Assembly (NCBI RefSeq): GCF_022698145.1
Contig: NZ_JALDAX010000006.1
Span: 62,001 to 126,000, forward strand
DNA from: Streptomyces spinosisporus
GTDB lineage: Bacteria > Actinomycetota > Actinomycetes > Streptomycetales > Streptomycetaceae
Length of the DNA stretch: 64,000 nucleotides
Reading direction: 5' to 3'
Both the position numbers and the translations under genes were made by a program. Under the pieces are notes generated by a model, which did not search any database, was not told the DNA's origin, and saw nothing but the letters and a program-made list of their open reading frames with translations. Every line of letters starts with the position of its first letter. Position 1 is the first letter of the stretch. Shown here one piece after another: positions 1 through 7,630 of the stretch.

Positions 1-306
1 GAAGCTCGGGATCACCTCACGTCGCTCGTTGCCGGACGCTCTCGCAGGCGCCGGAAGCGCCGGCACCGTGAACGCCGGCTGAAGACCGGCGCGGGCACCT
101 CTTCTCCCGGGGCCGGCCCCCGCTGCGGGGGCCCTCCGGGGCGTCCCTCCCTCTGCACACCCCCGTGGACCCCCCGGGCGCCCCCGTGGCCCCCCGGGGT
201 CCCCACGGACTCGACCACGGACACCAAGGGCGCGGTGAGCAGTGCCGCGATCCGAAGGTGGAGCCATCGCCCTCAAGGGGCGCCGCCCACCGACAAGGAG
301 TGCCCG
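1..306. other. Non-coding leader region upstream of the first sigma factor
   Basis: I recognise no gene here. Frames stay open only because of the GC bias, and their translations are Pro/Arg/Gly-rich without family features. Two short inverted repeats sit near 45-90. A run of alternating C- and G-tracts lies at 160-204. An AAGGAG ribosome binding site at 295-300 serves the sigma gene starting at 307. The first 80 bases could be the tail of an unseen gene, but nothing identifies it. Confidence 0.5.
160..204 (-). other. Potential G-quadruplex tract
   Basis: On the minus strand this stretch has five runs of 4-6 guanines separated by 4-5 base loops (C-runs on the plus strand at 160-164, 170-175, 181-185, 190-195 and 201-204). 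It also reads as an imperfect tandem repeat of about 20 bases. It lies 100-150 bp upstream of the sigma factor start, on its template strand. That the DNA folds in vivo is inference. Confidence 0.45.
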
Positions 307-990
307 ATGTCCGCGCCAACCCTGGAGGCCACGACACCGACCGAACACCCGGTCGCAAGCCCGTCCTCGACCGATGACGACCTGGACCACGCCCTCGACA
401 TCTATCTGGCCGAGCGGCGGCGGCTGTTCCGTATCGCCTACCAGATCCTCCAAGACGTCGCGGGAGCCGAGGACGTGCTCCAGGAGGTGTGGCTGCGCTG
501 GCAGCTCACGTACCGCCCGAAGGTCGAGAGTCCGGCCGCCTACCTCACCACGACCACGACCCATCTCGCGCTCAACGTCGTCCAGTCCGCACGACACCGC
601 CACGAGACACCGACCGAGCCGCATCTGGTCAACCGCGACGACCGGGCCGCCCAGGATCCCTCACTGCGTGCCGAGCAGACAGCGGCGATCGAGGACGCTC
701 TGGCCCTGCTCATGTCGCGGCTGACACCGGACGGCCTTGCCGCCTATGTGCTGCGCAAGGCCTTCGGCTACGCCTACGCCGAGCTCGCGCGGCTGCTTCG
801 GGTCAGCGGGCCGAACGCACGGGTCCTGGTCTCGCGCGCGCAGGGCCGTCTGACGAGCGGCCGCGTGCGGCCGGTTTCCCCCGAGTCGCACCGTCGCCTC
901 GTCGTCGCGTTCCGGACCGCGGCCGGCACCGGAGACCTCGAGGACCTCACCCACCTGCTCGCCGCGCACACGCCCTACTGCGCGGCGTGA
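307..990 (+). CDS. ECF sigma factor, ECF41-like with shortened C-terminus
   Basis: A 227-residue RNA polymerase sigma factor. Region 2 lies at about residues 30-95, with the ERRRLFRIAYQIL and AEDVLQEVWLRW motifs. Region 4 lies at about 130-185 and carries a helix-turn-helix around AELARLLRVSGPNARVLVSRA. After that it begins the linker typical of ECF41/SigJ proteins (VVAFRTAAGTGDLEDLTHLLA) but stops about 10 residues later, so the usual SnoaL-like domain of roughly 100 residues is missing. The start at 307 has an AAGGAG site 6 bases upstream. Its 3' end overlaps the convergent DUF3099 gene by 16 bp. In ECF41 factors the SnoaL domain tunes activity, so a version without it may be constitutively active or controlled differently (inference). 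Confidence 0.85.
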   Translation: MSAPTLEATTPTEHPVASPSSTDDDLDHALDIYLAERRRLFRIAYQILQDVAGAEDVLQEVWLRWQLTYRPKVESPAAYLTTTTTHLALNVVQSARHRHETPTEPHLVNRDDRAAQDPSLRAEQTAAIEDALALLMSRLTPDGLAAYVLRKAFGYAYAELARLLRVSGPNARVLVSRAQGRLTSGRVRPVSPESHRRLVVAFRTAAGTGDLEDLTHLLAAHTPYCAA

Positions 991-1385
991 CCCGGTTCGC
1001 GGCCCTCACGGAAGGCCGACGCGTCTCGGCCTGCCGGTCCCGCGGAAGTGCCCGCCGGCAGGGCGGCCGGTACCACCGCATCCCACGGTGCGACCACGGT
1101 CGTCGCAGGCAGGGAGGGCGGCTGCTCCCGGCCCGCGTTCGCGATCACCACGGCGACGTACGGGAGCAACAGGCCCAGCACCAGCGCCGCCGCGGCGACA
1201 TACCGCTCCACGTCCCACAGCACGATCGCGAGAACCACCGCGAGGGTGCGGACGGCCATCGCCATCACATACCGCCGCTGCCGTCCGCGTACATCCTCCG
1301 CGAGCGCGGTCCGGGCGCCGGTGATCCGGAACACCTGAACCTTGCCGCTCCCGTGTCGGTGCATCACAGTCCACTCTCCGTCCAT
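975..1385 (-). CDS. DUF3099 membrane protein
   Basis: A 136-residue protein of the actinobacterial DUF3099 family. The family signature is visible near the N-terminus (RITGARTALAEDVRGRQRRY, about residues 20-39). Two hydrophobic helices follow at about 42-60 and 62-86, then a Pro/Ala-rich, probably disordered tail. The function of the family is unknown. The initiator could be the first Met (1385) or the Met eight residues later. The gene converges on the preceding sigma factor with a short antisense overlap. A TGTCACA box with an imperfect -10 lies just upstream at 1443-1449. Confidence 0.75.
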   Translation of the reverse strand: MDGEWTVMHRHGSGKVQVFRITGARTALAEDVRGRQRRYVMAMAVRTLAVVLAIVLWDVERYVAAAALVLGLLLPYVAVVIANAGREQPPSLPATTVVAPWDAVVPAALPAGTSAGPAGRDASAFREGREPGHAAQ

Positions 1386-1421
1386 GGCACTCCTGGGCCC
1401 GTTGGCGGGTCCTCACGAGAT

Positions 1422-1449
1422 AGACACGGCAGGAGAGTCAGTTGTGACA
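1422..1449 (-). promoter_or_regulatory. Weak ECF41-type promoter candidate for the DUF3099 gene
   Basis: On the minus strand TGTCACA (1449-1443) is followed after 15 bases by GTGTC. The -35 box is identical to those of the four strong sites in this window, but the -10 matches CGGTC at only three of five bases. The predicted transcript start would give a leader of about 30 bases before the start at 1385. It is reported as a candidate only. Confidence 0.3.
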
Positions 1450-1495
1450 TGGCGGGCCGTCCGGACCAGGCTCACTGCGGGGTTCGACACGCTCG

Positions 1496-2875
1496 TCAGG
1501 TCGTCGACCGCAGGGACGAGGTGTTCAGGTGGGACTGCGAGTCACGCTCGGCCGGCAGCGGTCCCGAGACAGTGAAATAGCGCTGCCCGGCGACCAGGAG
1601 GTCCTCCGCGGGAAACTTGGTGATCACCTCGCACCCGTCGGCGGTGACCACGAGTTCCTCCTCGATCCGGGCCGCTCCCCAGCCGTCCTTGGACGGCCAG
1701 TAGGTCTCCAGCGCGAACACCATGCCTTCCTCGATGACCTCCGGGTGTTCGAGGGAGACCAGTCGGGAGAACACCGGCTTCTCCCAGATCGACAGTCCGA
1801 CACCGTGGCCGTACTGCAGCGCGAAGGCCGCTTCCTCGTCGGCGAAGCCGAACTCCTGCGCCGTCGGCCACACCGACACGATGTCGGCGGTCGTCGCTCC
1901 GGGTCGTACGAGACTGATCGCCTCGTCCATGTACTCCCGGCACCGCGTGTAGGCGTCGCGTTGGGCGGAGGAGGCGCTGCCGACGGCGAACGTGCGGTAG
2001 TAGCACGTGCGATAGCCGTTGTAGCTGTGCAGGATGTCGAAGAACGCCGGGTCCCCGGGGCGCACGATGCGGTCCGAGAACACATGGGGGTGCGGTGCGC
2101 ACCGCTCTCCGGAGATCGCGTTGACGCCTTCGACGAACTCCGACCCGAGGTCGTAGAGCGTCTTGGCCACCACGCCCACGCACTCGTTCTCGCGCACGCC
2201 GGGCCGCAGGAACTCGTAGAGGTTCTCGTAGGCCGCGTCGACCATCGAGCACGCCTGGGTGAGCAGCAGGATCTCGTCGCGCGTCTTGATGCGCCGGGCC
2301 TCCAGGAACACCTGCTGGCCGTCGACCACCGTGATGCCCGCGTGCTGCAGGGCCGCCAGGACCGGCAGCTCGATGACATCGACGCCCAGCGGCTCGTCGA
2401 GCAGTCCGTACAGTTCGAGTTCCTGCCTGATCTTGTCGGCCACCAAGTCGCCCATTCCGACCAGGGGGTTGATGGCACCGCGCAGGGTCGAGATGCCGGC
2501 GCGGGCTCCGCTCGGGTTGCGCGCATCGGCTCCATGGTGGGCCGCGTGCGGATCACCGTCCGAGTGGGCCCGGGAGTAATCCAGCCACGGGTTGTACAAC
2601 TGATGGTGCCGGGCGGCCGAACCGAAGTCCCAGACGATCGGCTCGCCTCCCCTGACCAGCAGCGAGAAGCGGATCATCTTGTCGACGGCCCAGGTGCCGA
2701 TGTGGGTCGAGGTCATGTAGCGGATGTTGGCGAAGTCGAAGGCCAGGACGGCGCCGAGGTCCGACTGCTCCAGGGACGCGCGAAGACGGGCCAGCCGCTC
2801 TTCGCGCAGCCGGTCGAGGTCGATCCTGGTCTCCCAGTCGACCGCGTTCGGACCAAACGTCGGAATCGCCATCAC
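1496..2875 (-). CDS. M24/creatinase-fold hydrolase or lyase with altered metal site
   Basis: A 459-residue protein with the N-terminal creatinase-like domain (about residues 15-190) and a C-terminal pita-bread M24 domain (about 195-440). The five metal positions of M24 peptidases align as Asp280, Cys291 (normally Asp), His357 in YGHGVGL, Glu390 and Glu405. The second Asp is therefore replaced by Cys, in GYRTCYYRT instead of GYxxDxTRT. This argues against an ordinary dinuclear Xaa-Pro peptidase. The same fold includes creatinase and the DMSP lyase DddP, which act on small molecules. It is the last gene of the leftward catabolic set, 112 bp after the E2 gene, so a role in cleaving a pathway intermediate is likely. 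The reaction is unknown. Confidence 0.75.
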   Translation of the reverse strand: MMAIPTFGPNAVDWETRIDLDRLREERLARLRASLEQSDLGAVLAFDFANIRYMTSTHIGTWAVDKMIRFSLLVRGGEPIVWDFGSAARHHQLYNPWLDYSRAHSDGDPHAAHHGADARNPSGARAGISTLRGAINPLVGMGDLVADKIRQELELYGLLDEPLGVDVIELPVLAALQHAGITVVDGQQVFLEARRIKTRDEILLLTQACSMVDAAYENLYEFLRPGVRENECVGVVAKTLYDLGSEFVEGVNAISGERCAPHPHVFSDRIVRPGDPAFFDILHSYNGYRTCYYRTFAVGSASSAQRDAYTRCREYMDEAISLVRPGATTADIVSVWPTAQEFGFADEEAAFALQYGHGVGLSIWEKPVFSRLVSLEHPEVIEEGMVFALETYWPSKDGWGAARIEEELVVTADGCEVITKFPAEDLLVAGQRYFTVSGPLPAERDSQSHLNTSSLRSTT

Positions 2876-2987
2876 AAGTCCCTCTGCCGATCGGGCAGCC
2901 GCGGATGATCAAACTGAGCAGGCGTCGCCCGGCTGCACACAACGACCCTGCTTTGTGCGCCACTTGACGGATGGCGTTCTCCGGAGC

Positions 2988-4268
2988 TCACAACAGGATG
3001 CGGAGCGGGTTTTCGAGCACGTCGACAAAAGCCTTCAACCACTGGGCGGCGACGGCCCCGTCCACGCTTCGGTGGTCGACGGCCAGGGTCAGGCGCAGCA
3101 TGGTCGCGACCGTGACCGCGCCTTCCTCCACGACCGCTTCCTGCCGCGCTGCACCGACGGCGAGGATGGCCGCCTGGGGCGGGTTGATGATCGCCGCGAA
3201 GTCCTCGGTGCCGTACATGCCGAGGTTGGTGATCGTGATCGTGCCGCCCTCCAGCTCGTCCTGGCGGAGGCGGCGCTCCTTCGCGCGGTTGATCAGGTCC
3301 TTCGTCGCCATGGCGACACCTGTCATGGACAGGGAGTCGACGCCGCGGACCACGGGGGTGACCAGACCGGCATCGGTGGCGACGGCCACCGCGATGTCCA
3401 CGCCCGAGAAGTGCCGGATCGAGGTGTCGTTCCACTGCACGTTCATCTCGGGCACGCTTGCGTGCGCGGACGCGATCGCCTTGACCAGCAGGTCGTTGAT
3501 CGACACCTTCACGTCCTGGCCGGTGTTGATCCGCTGACGCAGCTGAAGCAGGGCGTCCACGCGCGCGCCGGCGCGCAGGTAGAAGTGCGGCGTGTTCCGC
3601 TTGCTCTCCGTCAGCCGTCGGGCGATGGCGTTGCGCATCCGTGTGTTGGGCACATCCACGAAACCCGCCCCCGACGCCGGAAGTTCGGCCTCCTGGTCCT
3701 TCGTCCTAACGTTCGTCGACACGACGTTCCCGGCGCTCGCCGACGCAGCAGCCGCCTCGATGTCACGTCGCCGAATGCGTCCGTGCGGACCGGTCCCCAC
3801 CACCGCGGTCAGGTCGATGTCGAGCTCACGGGCGAGCCGCCGCGCCAGAGGACTGGCGAAGGTACGTTCCCCGCCGTCCCGTTCGGGCTCGGTGGTCGTG
3901 TCGGCGGCCGGGCCGGCCGGCGGTTGCGGCTCTGGCGGCGCCGACGGGGACGTGGTCGCTGGAGCAGCGGGCGGGGCCTGTCCATCGCCCAACGAAGCGA
4001 TGAGGGCGTCCACTTGGGATGCGGGCTCGTCCGACGTCCCCCAGACGGCGATCGGCGTGCCGACCTCCACGGTCGTGCCCGCGTCCACGAGGATGCGCAG
4101 CAGTACGCCCTCGCTCTCGGCCTCCACATCGACCGCGGCCTTCTCCGTCTCCACCGTGACGAGGGAATCCCCGGCCGCGTAGGGGGTGTTCACGGGGACG
4201 TTCCAGGACTCCAGGATCGCCTCGGTGCTGTTGGCGGCGACCTCGGGCATGCGCAGAATCTCAGCCAT
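2988..4268 (-). CDS. 2-oxoacid dehydrogenase E2 component (dihydrolipoamide acyltransferase)
   Basis: A 426-residue E2 core enzyme that moves an acyl group from lipoyl-lysine to CoA. In order it shows a lipoyl domain (about 1-80, lipoylated Lys43 in VETEKAAVD), a Pro/Ala-rich linker, a peripheral subunit-binding domain (about 135-175, FASPLARRLARELDIDL), a second linker, and the catalytic domain (about 205-426). The catalytic DHRSVDG motif lies near the end. The ATG at 4268 is chosen because it overlaps the E1 stop codon by 8 bp, which suggests translational coupling. No E3 gene is present in the window, so the complex probably borrows a housekeeping lipoamide dehydrogenase. Substrate specificity (pyruvate, branched-chain or acetoin-like) cannot be read from the sequence. 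Confidence 0.92.
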   Translation of the reverse strand: MAEILRMPEVAANSTEAILESWNVPVNTPYAAGDSLVTVETEKAAVDVEAESEGVLLRILVDAGTTVEVGTPIAVWGTSDEPASQVDALIASLGDGQAPPAAPATTSPSAPPEPQPPAGPAADTTTEPERDGGERTFASPLARRLARELDIDLTAVVGTGPHGRIRRRDIEAAAASASAGNVVSTNVRTKDQEAELPASGAGFVDVPNTRMRNAIARRLTESKRNTPHFYLRAGARVDALLQLRQRINTGQDVKVSINDLLVKAIASAHASVPEMNVQWNDTSIRHFSGVDIAVAVATDAGLVTPVVRGVDSLSMTGVAMATKDLINRAKERRLRQDELEGGTITITNLGMYGTEDFAAIINPPQAAILAVGAARQEAVVEEGAVTVATMLRLTLAVDHRSVDGAVAAQWLKAFVDVLENPLRILL

Positions 4269-6447
4269 TGCCCTGCTCCTGCATGTCACGGAGCTTGGAT
4301 ACGACGTCCTCCGTGGAGGCGAACGCGGCACGCTCCAGGACCTTGCTGATGCTCGGGGACGCCTCACGGCCGGTCACGCGCTCGATCGGGGCGTCGAGCC
4401 AGTCGAACAGCCGGCGCTGGATCTCGTCGGCGAGCCAGCCGCCGTAGGAGGTGCCGAGGGCGCCCTGCTCGGCGATCAGCACGTTGTTGGTCTTCCTCAC
4501 CGACCGGGTGATCGTTTCCCAGTCGAGGCCGGCCCGGTCGAGCCAGCGCAGATCGATGACCTCGGCGTCCACACCCGTCTGCTCGACGGCGTCGAGGACC
4601 GCCGGTGTCATCGCCAGATAGGTGATGACCGTCAGGGCCGCTCCCTCGCGACGAACGGCTGCCTTGCCGACCGGCAGGTAGTGGTCGTGGTTCTCCGCCA
4701 GTCCAGGACCCGTGGAGTTGTACAGGTCCACGTGCTCCAGCACCAGGACCGGGTCGTCGCAGGCCAGTGCCGTGTTCATCAGGCCGACGTAGTCGAACGG
4801 CGTGGACGGGGCCACGATCCGCCAGCCGGGCGCCGTGGCGAAGATGCCGGCGGGGTCCATCGAGTGCTGCGATCCATAGCCGGTGCCGGTGGCGACCTTG
4901 CTGCGCAGGACGAACGGCACCTTGCCGTCGCCGCCGAACATGTGGCGCGCCTTGCCGATCTGGTTGAAGAGCTGGTCCGCCGCCACCCACATGAAGTCCG
5001 CGTACATGAACTCGACGATCGGACGGAACCGGCCGTCCATGGCCAGTCCCCCACCCAGGCCTGCGAACGCGTTCTCCGATATCGGCGTACCGAGCACACG
5101 GTCGGGGAACGCCTCGCTCAGACCGCGGGTGGCACCGTTGGTACCGCCGTTGAGCCGGTGCACGTCCTCGCCCATCACCAGGACGCGGGGATCGGTCTCC
5201 AGACGGCGCTTCATCACGCCGGCGACGGCGCCGATGAACTTGACCTCGGTCAGTTCGTCGGCGAAGTCCTCCGCGTCGGTGAACTCGATCGCGGCGAGTT
5301 CCGACAGGTCGCCCCGGATGCCGTCGTCGACGAAGGCCGGATCGGGCCACTCGGAGGGGACGATGCGCCGTTCTCCCTGCTTGCCGCCCGGCCGTGGCTC
5401 CAGGACAACGTCGCCGAGGTCGGCCATCAGGGCCTTGGCCCGCGCGAGTGTCTCCGAGACCGCCTTCTTGCTGAGGATCCGACGGCGCGTCAGATGGCCC
5501 ACGATGGTGTCGATCGGGTCGCGAGAGCGCCACCGCGCTTCTTCTTCCTTGGTGCGATAGCGAAACGCCGAACCGGGGAAGGGGCCGTTCTGGTGGAAGT
5601 AGCGGTACACATCGGCCTCGATCATGGTCGGGCCCTTACCGCTTCGCATGTGGGCGAGTGCTTCCTGCGTCACCAGGTACACGGCCAGCGGATCCATGCC
5701 GTCGACCTTCCAGCTCCGGATGCCGAAGCCCGGGCCCCGGCCCGACAACCGTGGTTCGGCGGTCACTTCGGACACATGGGTGGAGACGGCGTACAGGTTG
5801 TTCTCGACGAAGAAGCACAGGGGCAGCGACCAGGCCGCCGCGAGATTGAGGGTCTCCAGCGTGGATCCGATGTTGATCGCACCGTCGCCGAAGAACGTGA
5901 AGGTCGCCGCCCGGGTGCCGGCCGCCTTGTGGGCGCAGGCGGATCCGGCCGCGAGGGGTACGCCACCGCCGACGACGGCGTTGGTGCCGATGGCGCCGGC
6001 CTCGTGCCACTGGAGGTGCATGCTGCCGCCCCGCCCGTGGCTGAAGCCCTGGTCCAGTCCGCAGATCTCGCGCAGGCTGCGCAGGAGTGCGGTGCGTACA
6101 TCCTCGGGGAACGGCTTTCTCGGGTCGATGCCCTTCGGGTGGAGATGGGCGAGCACCTTGGCGAGGAACTGGTGATGGCCTCGATGTGAACCGTTGACGG
6201 TGTCCTCGGACGTCAGGGCATAGCAGGCACCGACCGCCCCACCCTCCTGACCGATGCTGGAGTGCACGGGACCGTGGATGAGTCCGTCCGCGGCCAGCTC
6301 CAGCAGGTATTCCTCGAAGGTCCGGATGAGTACGAGCTGGCTGAACATGCCCGTCAACAGGTCCGGGTCCGCGGCGTCCCAGTCGTCCTTGGTGACGACG
6401 AACTCCGACCACGCGGCGTTGGCTTCGAGTGTGTGTTCCGCAGGCAT
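4261..6447 (-). CDS. 2-oxoacid dehydrogenase E1, fused alpha and beta subunits
   Basis: A 728-residue thiamine-diphosphate enzyme. The N-terminal half (about 25-340) is an E1-alpha domain with the ThDP-binding stretch GDGAIN...ENN at 187-217. The C-terminal half (from about 385) is an E1-beta transketolase-type domain with VLVMGEDV, the PISENAFAGLGGGLA segment and a C-terminal E1-beta domain. In most complexes of this class the two subunits are separate polypeptides, so the fusion is a notable variant, although it is known in related dehydrogenases. It decarboxylates a 2-oxoacid (or cleaves an acetoin-like ketone) and reductively acylates the lipoyl group of the adjacent E2. It starts 9 bp after the VOC gene ends. 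Its stop codon lies inside the start region of E2. Confidence 0.93.
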   Translation of the reverse strand: MPAEHTLEANAAWSEFVVTKDDWDAADPDLLTGMFSQLVLIRTFEEYLLELAADGLIHGPVHSSIGQEGGAVGACYALTSEDTVNGSHRGHHQFLAKVLAHLHPKGIDPRKPFPEDVRTALLRSLREICGLDQGFSHGRGGSMHLQWHEAGAIGTNAVVGGGVPLAAGSACAHKAAGTRAATFTFFGDGAINIGSTLETLNLAAAWSLPLCFFVENNLYAVSTHVSEVTAEPRLSGRGPGFGIRSWKVDGMDPLAVYLVTQEALAHMRSGKGPTMIEADVYRYFHQNGPFPGSAFRYRTKEEEARWRSRDPIDTIVGHLTRRRILSKKAVSETLARAKALMADLGDVVLEPRPGGKQGERRIVPSEWPDPAFVDDGIRGDLSELAAIEFTDAEDFADELTEVKFIGAVAGVMKRRLETDPRVLVMGEDVHRLNGGTNGATRGLSEAFPDRVLGTPISENAFAGLGGGLAMDGRFRPIVEFMYADFMWVAADQLFNQIGKARHMFGGDGKVPFVLRSKVATGTGYGSQHSMDPAGIFATAPGWRIVAPSTPFDYVGLMNTALACDDPVLVLEHVDLYNSTGPGLAENHDHYLPVGKAAVRREGAALTVITYLAMTPAVLDAVEQTGVDAEVIDLRWLDRAGLDWETITRSVRKTNNVLIAEQGALGTSYGGWLADEIQRRLFDWLDAPIERVTGREASPSISKVLERAAFASTEDVVSKLRDMQEQGNG

Positions 6448-6456
6448 GGGACCCCT

Positions 6457-6906
6457 TCAGTTCGAGGCCGCGTCGGCCTGGATTCCCTTGATCAGACCGG
6501 TGGACTGACCCACCTCGATCAGATAGCCGTCCGGGTCGCGCAGATAGCAGCGCAGCTCGGAGGTGCGGTCGATGGGTTCGGTGAGAAAGCGGGCGCCTTG
6601 GGCGACGGCGTGCGCGTGGAACGCGGCCATGTCGGCAACGCGTACGTTGAGAAAGCTGGTCACCGGATCGCCCCTGCGGGGCACTTGCAGGGTGACGTCC
6701 GGCTTGTCGGGGGTGGGCCCGCCGCCGGGGTTCATGATGATCCAGCTGTTGGCGACCTTCACGATCGCCGGGTTCTCCTCCATCACGACCTCTCCGTCGA
6801 AGACGTCGGCGTAGAACCGGCGCGAGACGGCGACATCACTCACCGTCAGGAAATGGGTGAGGAGAAGGCCGTGTTCTGGTGCGGGGAGATCCTTGGGAGA
6901 TGCCAT
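6457..6906 (-). CDS. VOC/glyoxalase-fold protein
   Basis: A 149-residue vicinal-oxygen-chelate protein with paired beta-alpha-beta-beta-beta modules. The first begins at LLLTHFLTVSDVAVSRRFY with a candidate metal His. The second contains FLNVRVADMAAFHAHAVAQGA, and the last strand ends in RDPDGYLIEVGQS, whose Glu is a usual metal ligand. The family includes glyoxalases, extradiol dioxygenases, epimerases and antibiotic-binding proteins, so the reaction is open. The start at 6906 is preferred to an upstream in-frame ATG because GAGGA precedes it and the conserved fold begins there. A perfect ECF41-type promoter lies about 65 bp upstream, inside the end of the preceding CMD gene. It can therefore be transcribed separately from the rest of the set. 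Confidence 0.82.
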   Translation of the reverse strand: MASPKDLPAPEHGLLLTHFLTVSDVAVSRRFYADVFDGEVVMEENPAIVKVANSWIIMNPGGGPTPDKPDVTLQVPRRGDPVTSFLNVRVADMAAFHAHAVAQGARFLTEPIDRTSELRCYLRDPDGYLIEVGQSTGLIKGIQADAASN

Positions 6907-6964
6907 CGGTCCTCGTCCCTTCGGTGCGTCGATGTTCTCCGGTGCACGCCATCGGTGTGCACCA

Positions 6965-7585
6965 TCAGTGACCGAGTACGTCCCGGGTGTGTGACACACC
7001 GGTCACGGCGGCGTCCACCGCGGCAGGCGGCTCTCCGAGGTCGAGATCGAAGTCCATGACCCGGTGGAATCGGCTCAGGGCGTTCCACAGGCCCACGGAC
7101 ATGACGAGCTCGACGAGTTCCCGCGGGGTGAAGGCGTCCCGCACCTCTGCCAGCAGCTCCCCGTCGACCCCGGTCACGCTCTGCCCACGGGTGGTTTCCG
7201 GGAGGTCGAGGGTGAGGGCGCGGGTGAAGCGCAGGGCCAGCCGCTCCCTGTCGGTGAACGCCGCGAAGTCGCCGGTGGCGAGCCGTTCCAGGTCGGCCTC
7301 GCTGATGCCCTTGTTCAAGGCCGAGTAGCAGCGGTGGCTCACCGAGTACCGGCAGTGGTTCAGCAACGAGACGTGGACCGCGGTGAGTTCCTTGATACGG
7401 GTGTCCAGTTCGCCCGGTCCGGTGACGGAGCGGATGAACGGCAGGTAGGTCGAGAACATGCCCGGACAGTGGGCGATGGCCAGCCATGTGTTCAGCAGAG
7501 TGCCGAACGTCTCCTCGCCCGCTTCGAGCAGCGGACGGTCGGTCGCGTCGACGTCTTCTTTCGACACCAGGGGCACGAGCGCCAT
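6965..7585 (-). CDS. Carboxymuconolactone decarboxylase/AhpD-like protein
   Basis: A 206-residue all-helical protein of the CMD/AhpD family. The core helices include DTRIKELTAVHVSLLNHCRYS and a following VSHR. In AhpD peroxidases the motif is CxxC followed by a His. Here it is Cys78-x-x-Ser81 with His84, so the resolving disulfide is lost and peroxidase chemistry by the usual route is unlikely. Lactone decarboxylase-like or hydratase roles remain possible. CMD proteins are classic partners of ECF41 sigma factors, and here an ECF41-type promoter overlaps the 3' end of the gene. It lies 45 bp after the dehydrogenase gene and 58 bp before the VOC gene. Confidence 0.82.
   Translation of the reverse strand: MALVPLVSKEDVDATDRPLLEAGEETFGTLLNTWLAIAHCPGMFSTYLPFIRSVTGPGELDTRIKELTAVHVSLLNHCRYSVSHRCYSALNKGISEADLERLATGDFAAFTDRERLALRFTRALTLDLPETTRGQSVTGVDGELLAEVRDAFTPRELVELVMSVGLWNALSRFHRVMDFDLDLGEPPAAVDAAVTGVSHTRDVLGH
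6970..6996 (-). promoter_or_regulatory. ECF41-type promoter inside the CMD gene, driving the VOC gene
   Basis: On the minus strand TGTCACA (6996-6990), 15 bases, then CGGTC (6974-6970). The site is identical in both boxes and in spacing to three others in this window. It lies over the last codons of the CMD-like gene and would start transcription near 6960, giving a leader of about 55 bases for the VOC gene at 6906. The published ECF41 consensus is a TGTCACA -35 with a short CGTC-like -10. Assignment to the sigma factor at 25864 is inference. Confidence 0.65.
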
Positions 7586-7630
7586 GGTGGAACCCTCCTC
7601 GGGTCGGATGGTGTTGGGCGGATCCGCAGG

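Noticed and set aside
1443..1449. Fifth TGTCACA promoter before DUF3099
   Set aside because: The -10 region fits only three of five bases, so it was listed as a weak candidate and not counted in the regulon.
4186..6189. A 667-residue open frame on the plus strand opposite the E1 gene
   Set aside because: It is an antisense shadow of the high-GC coding frame: no family motif, no ribosome site, and the minus-strand frame encodes an unmistakable E1.
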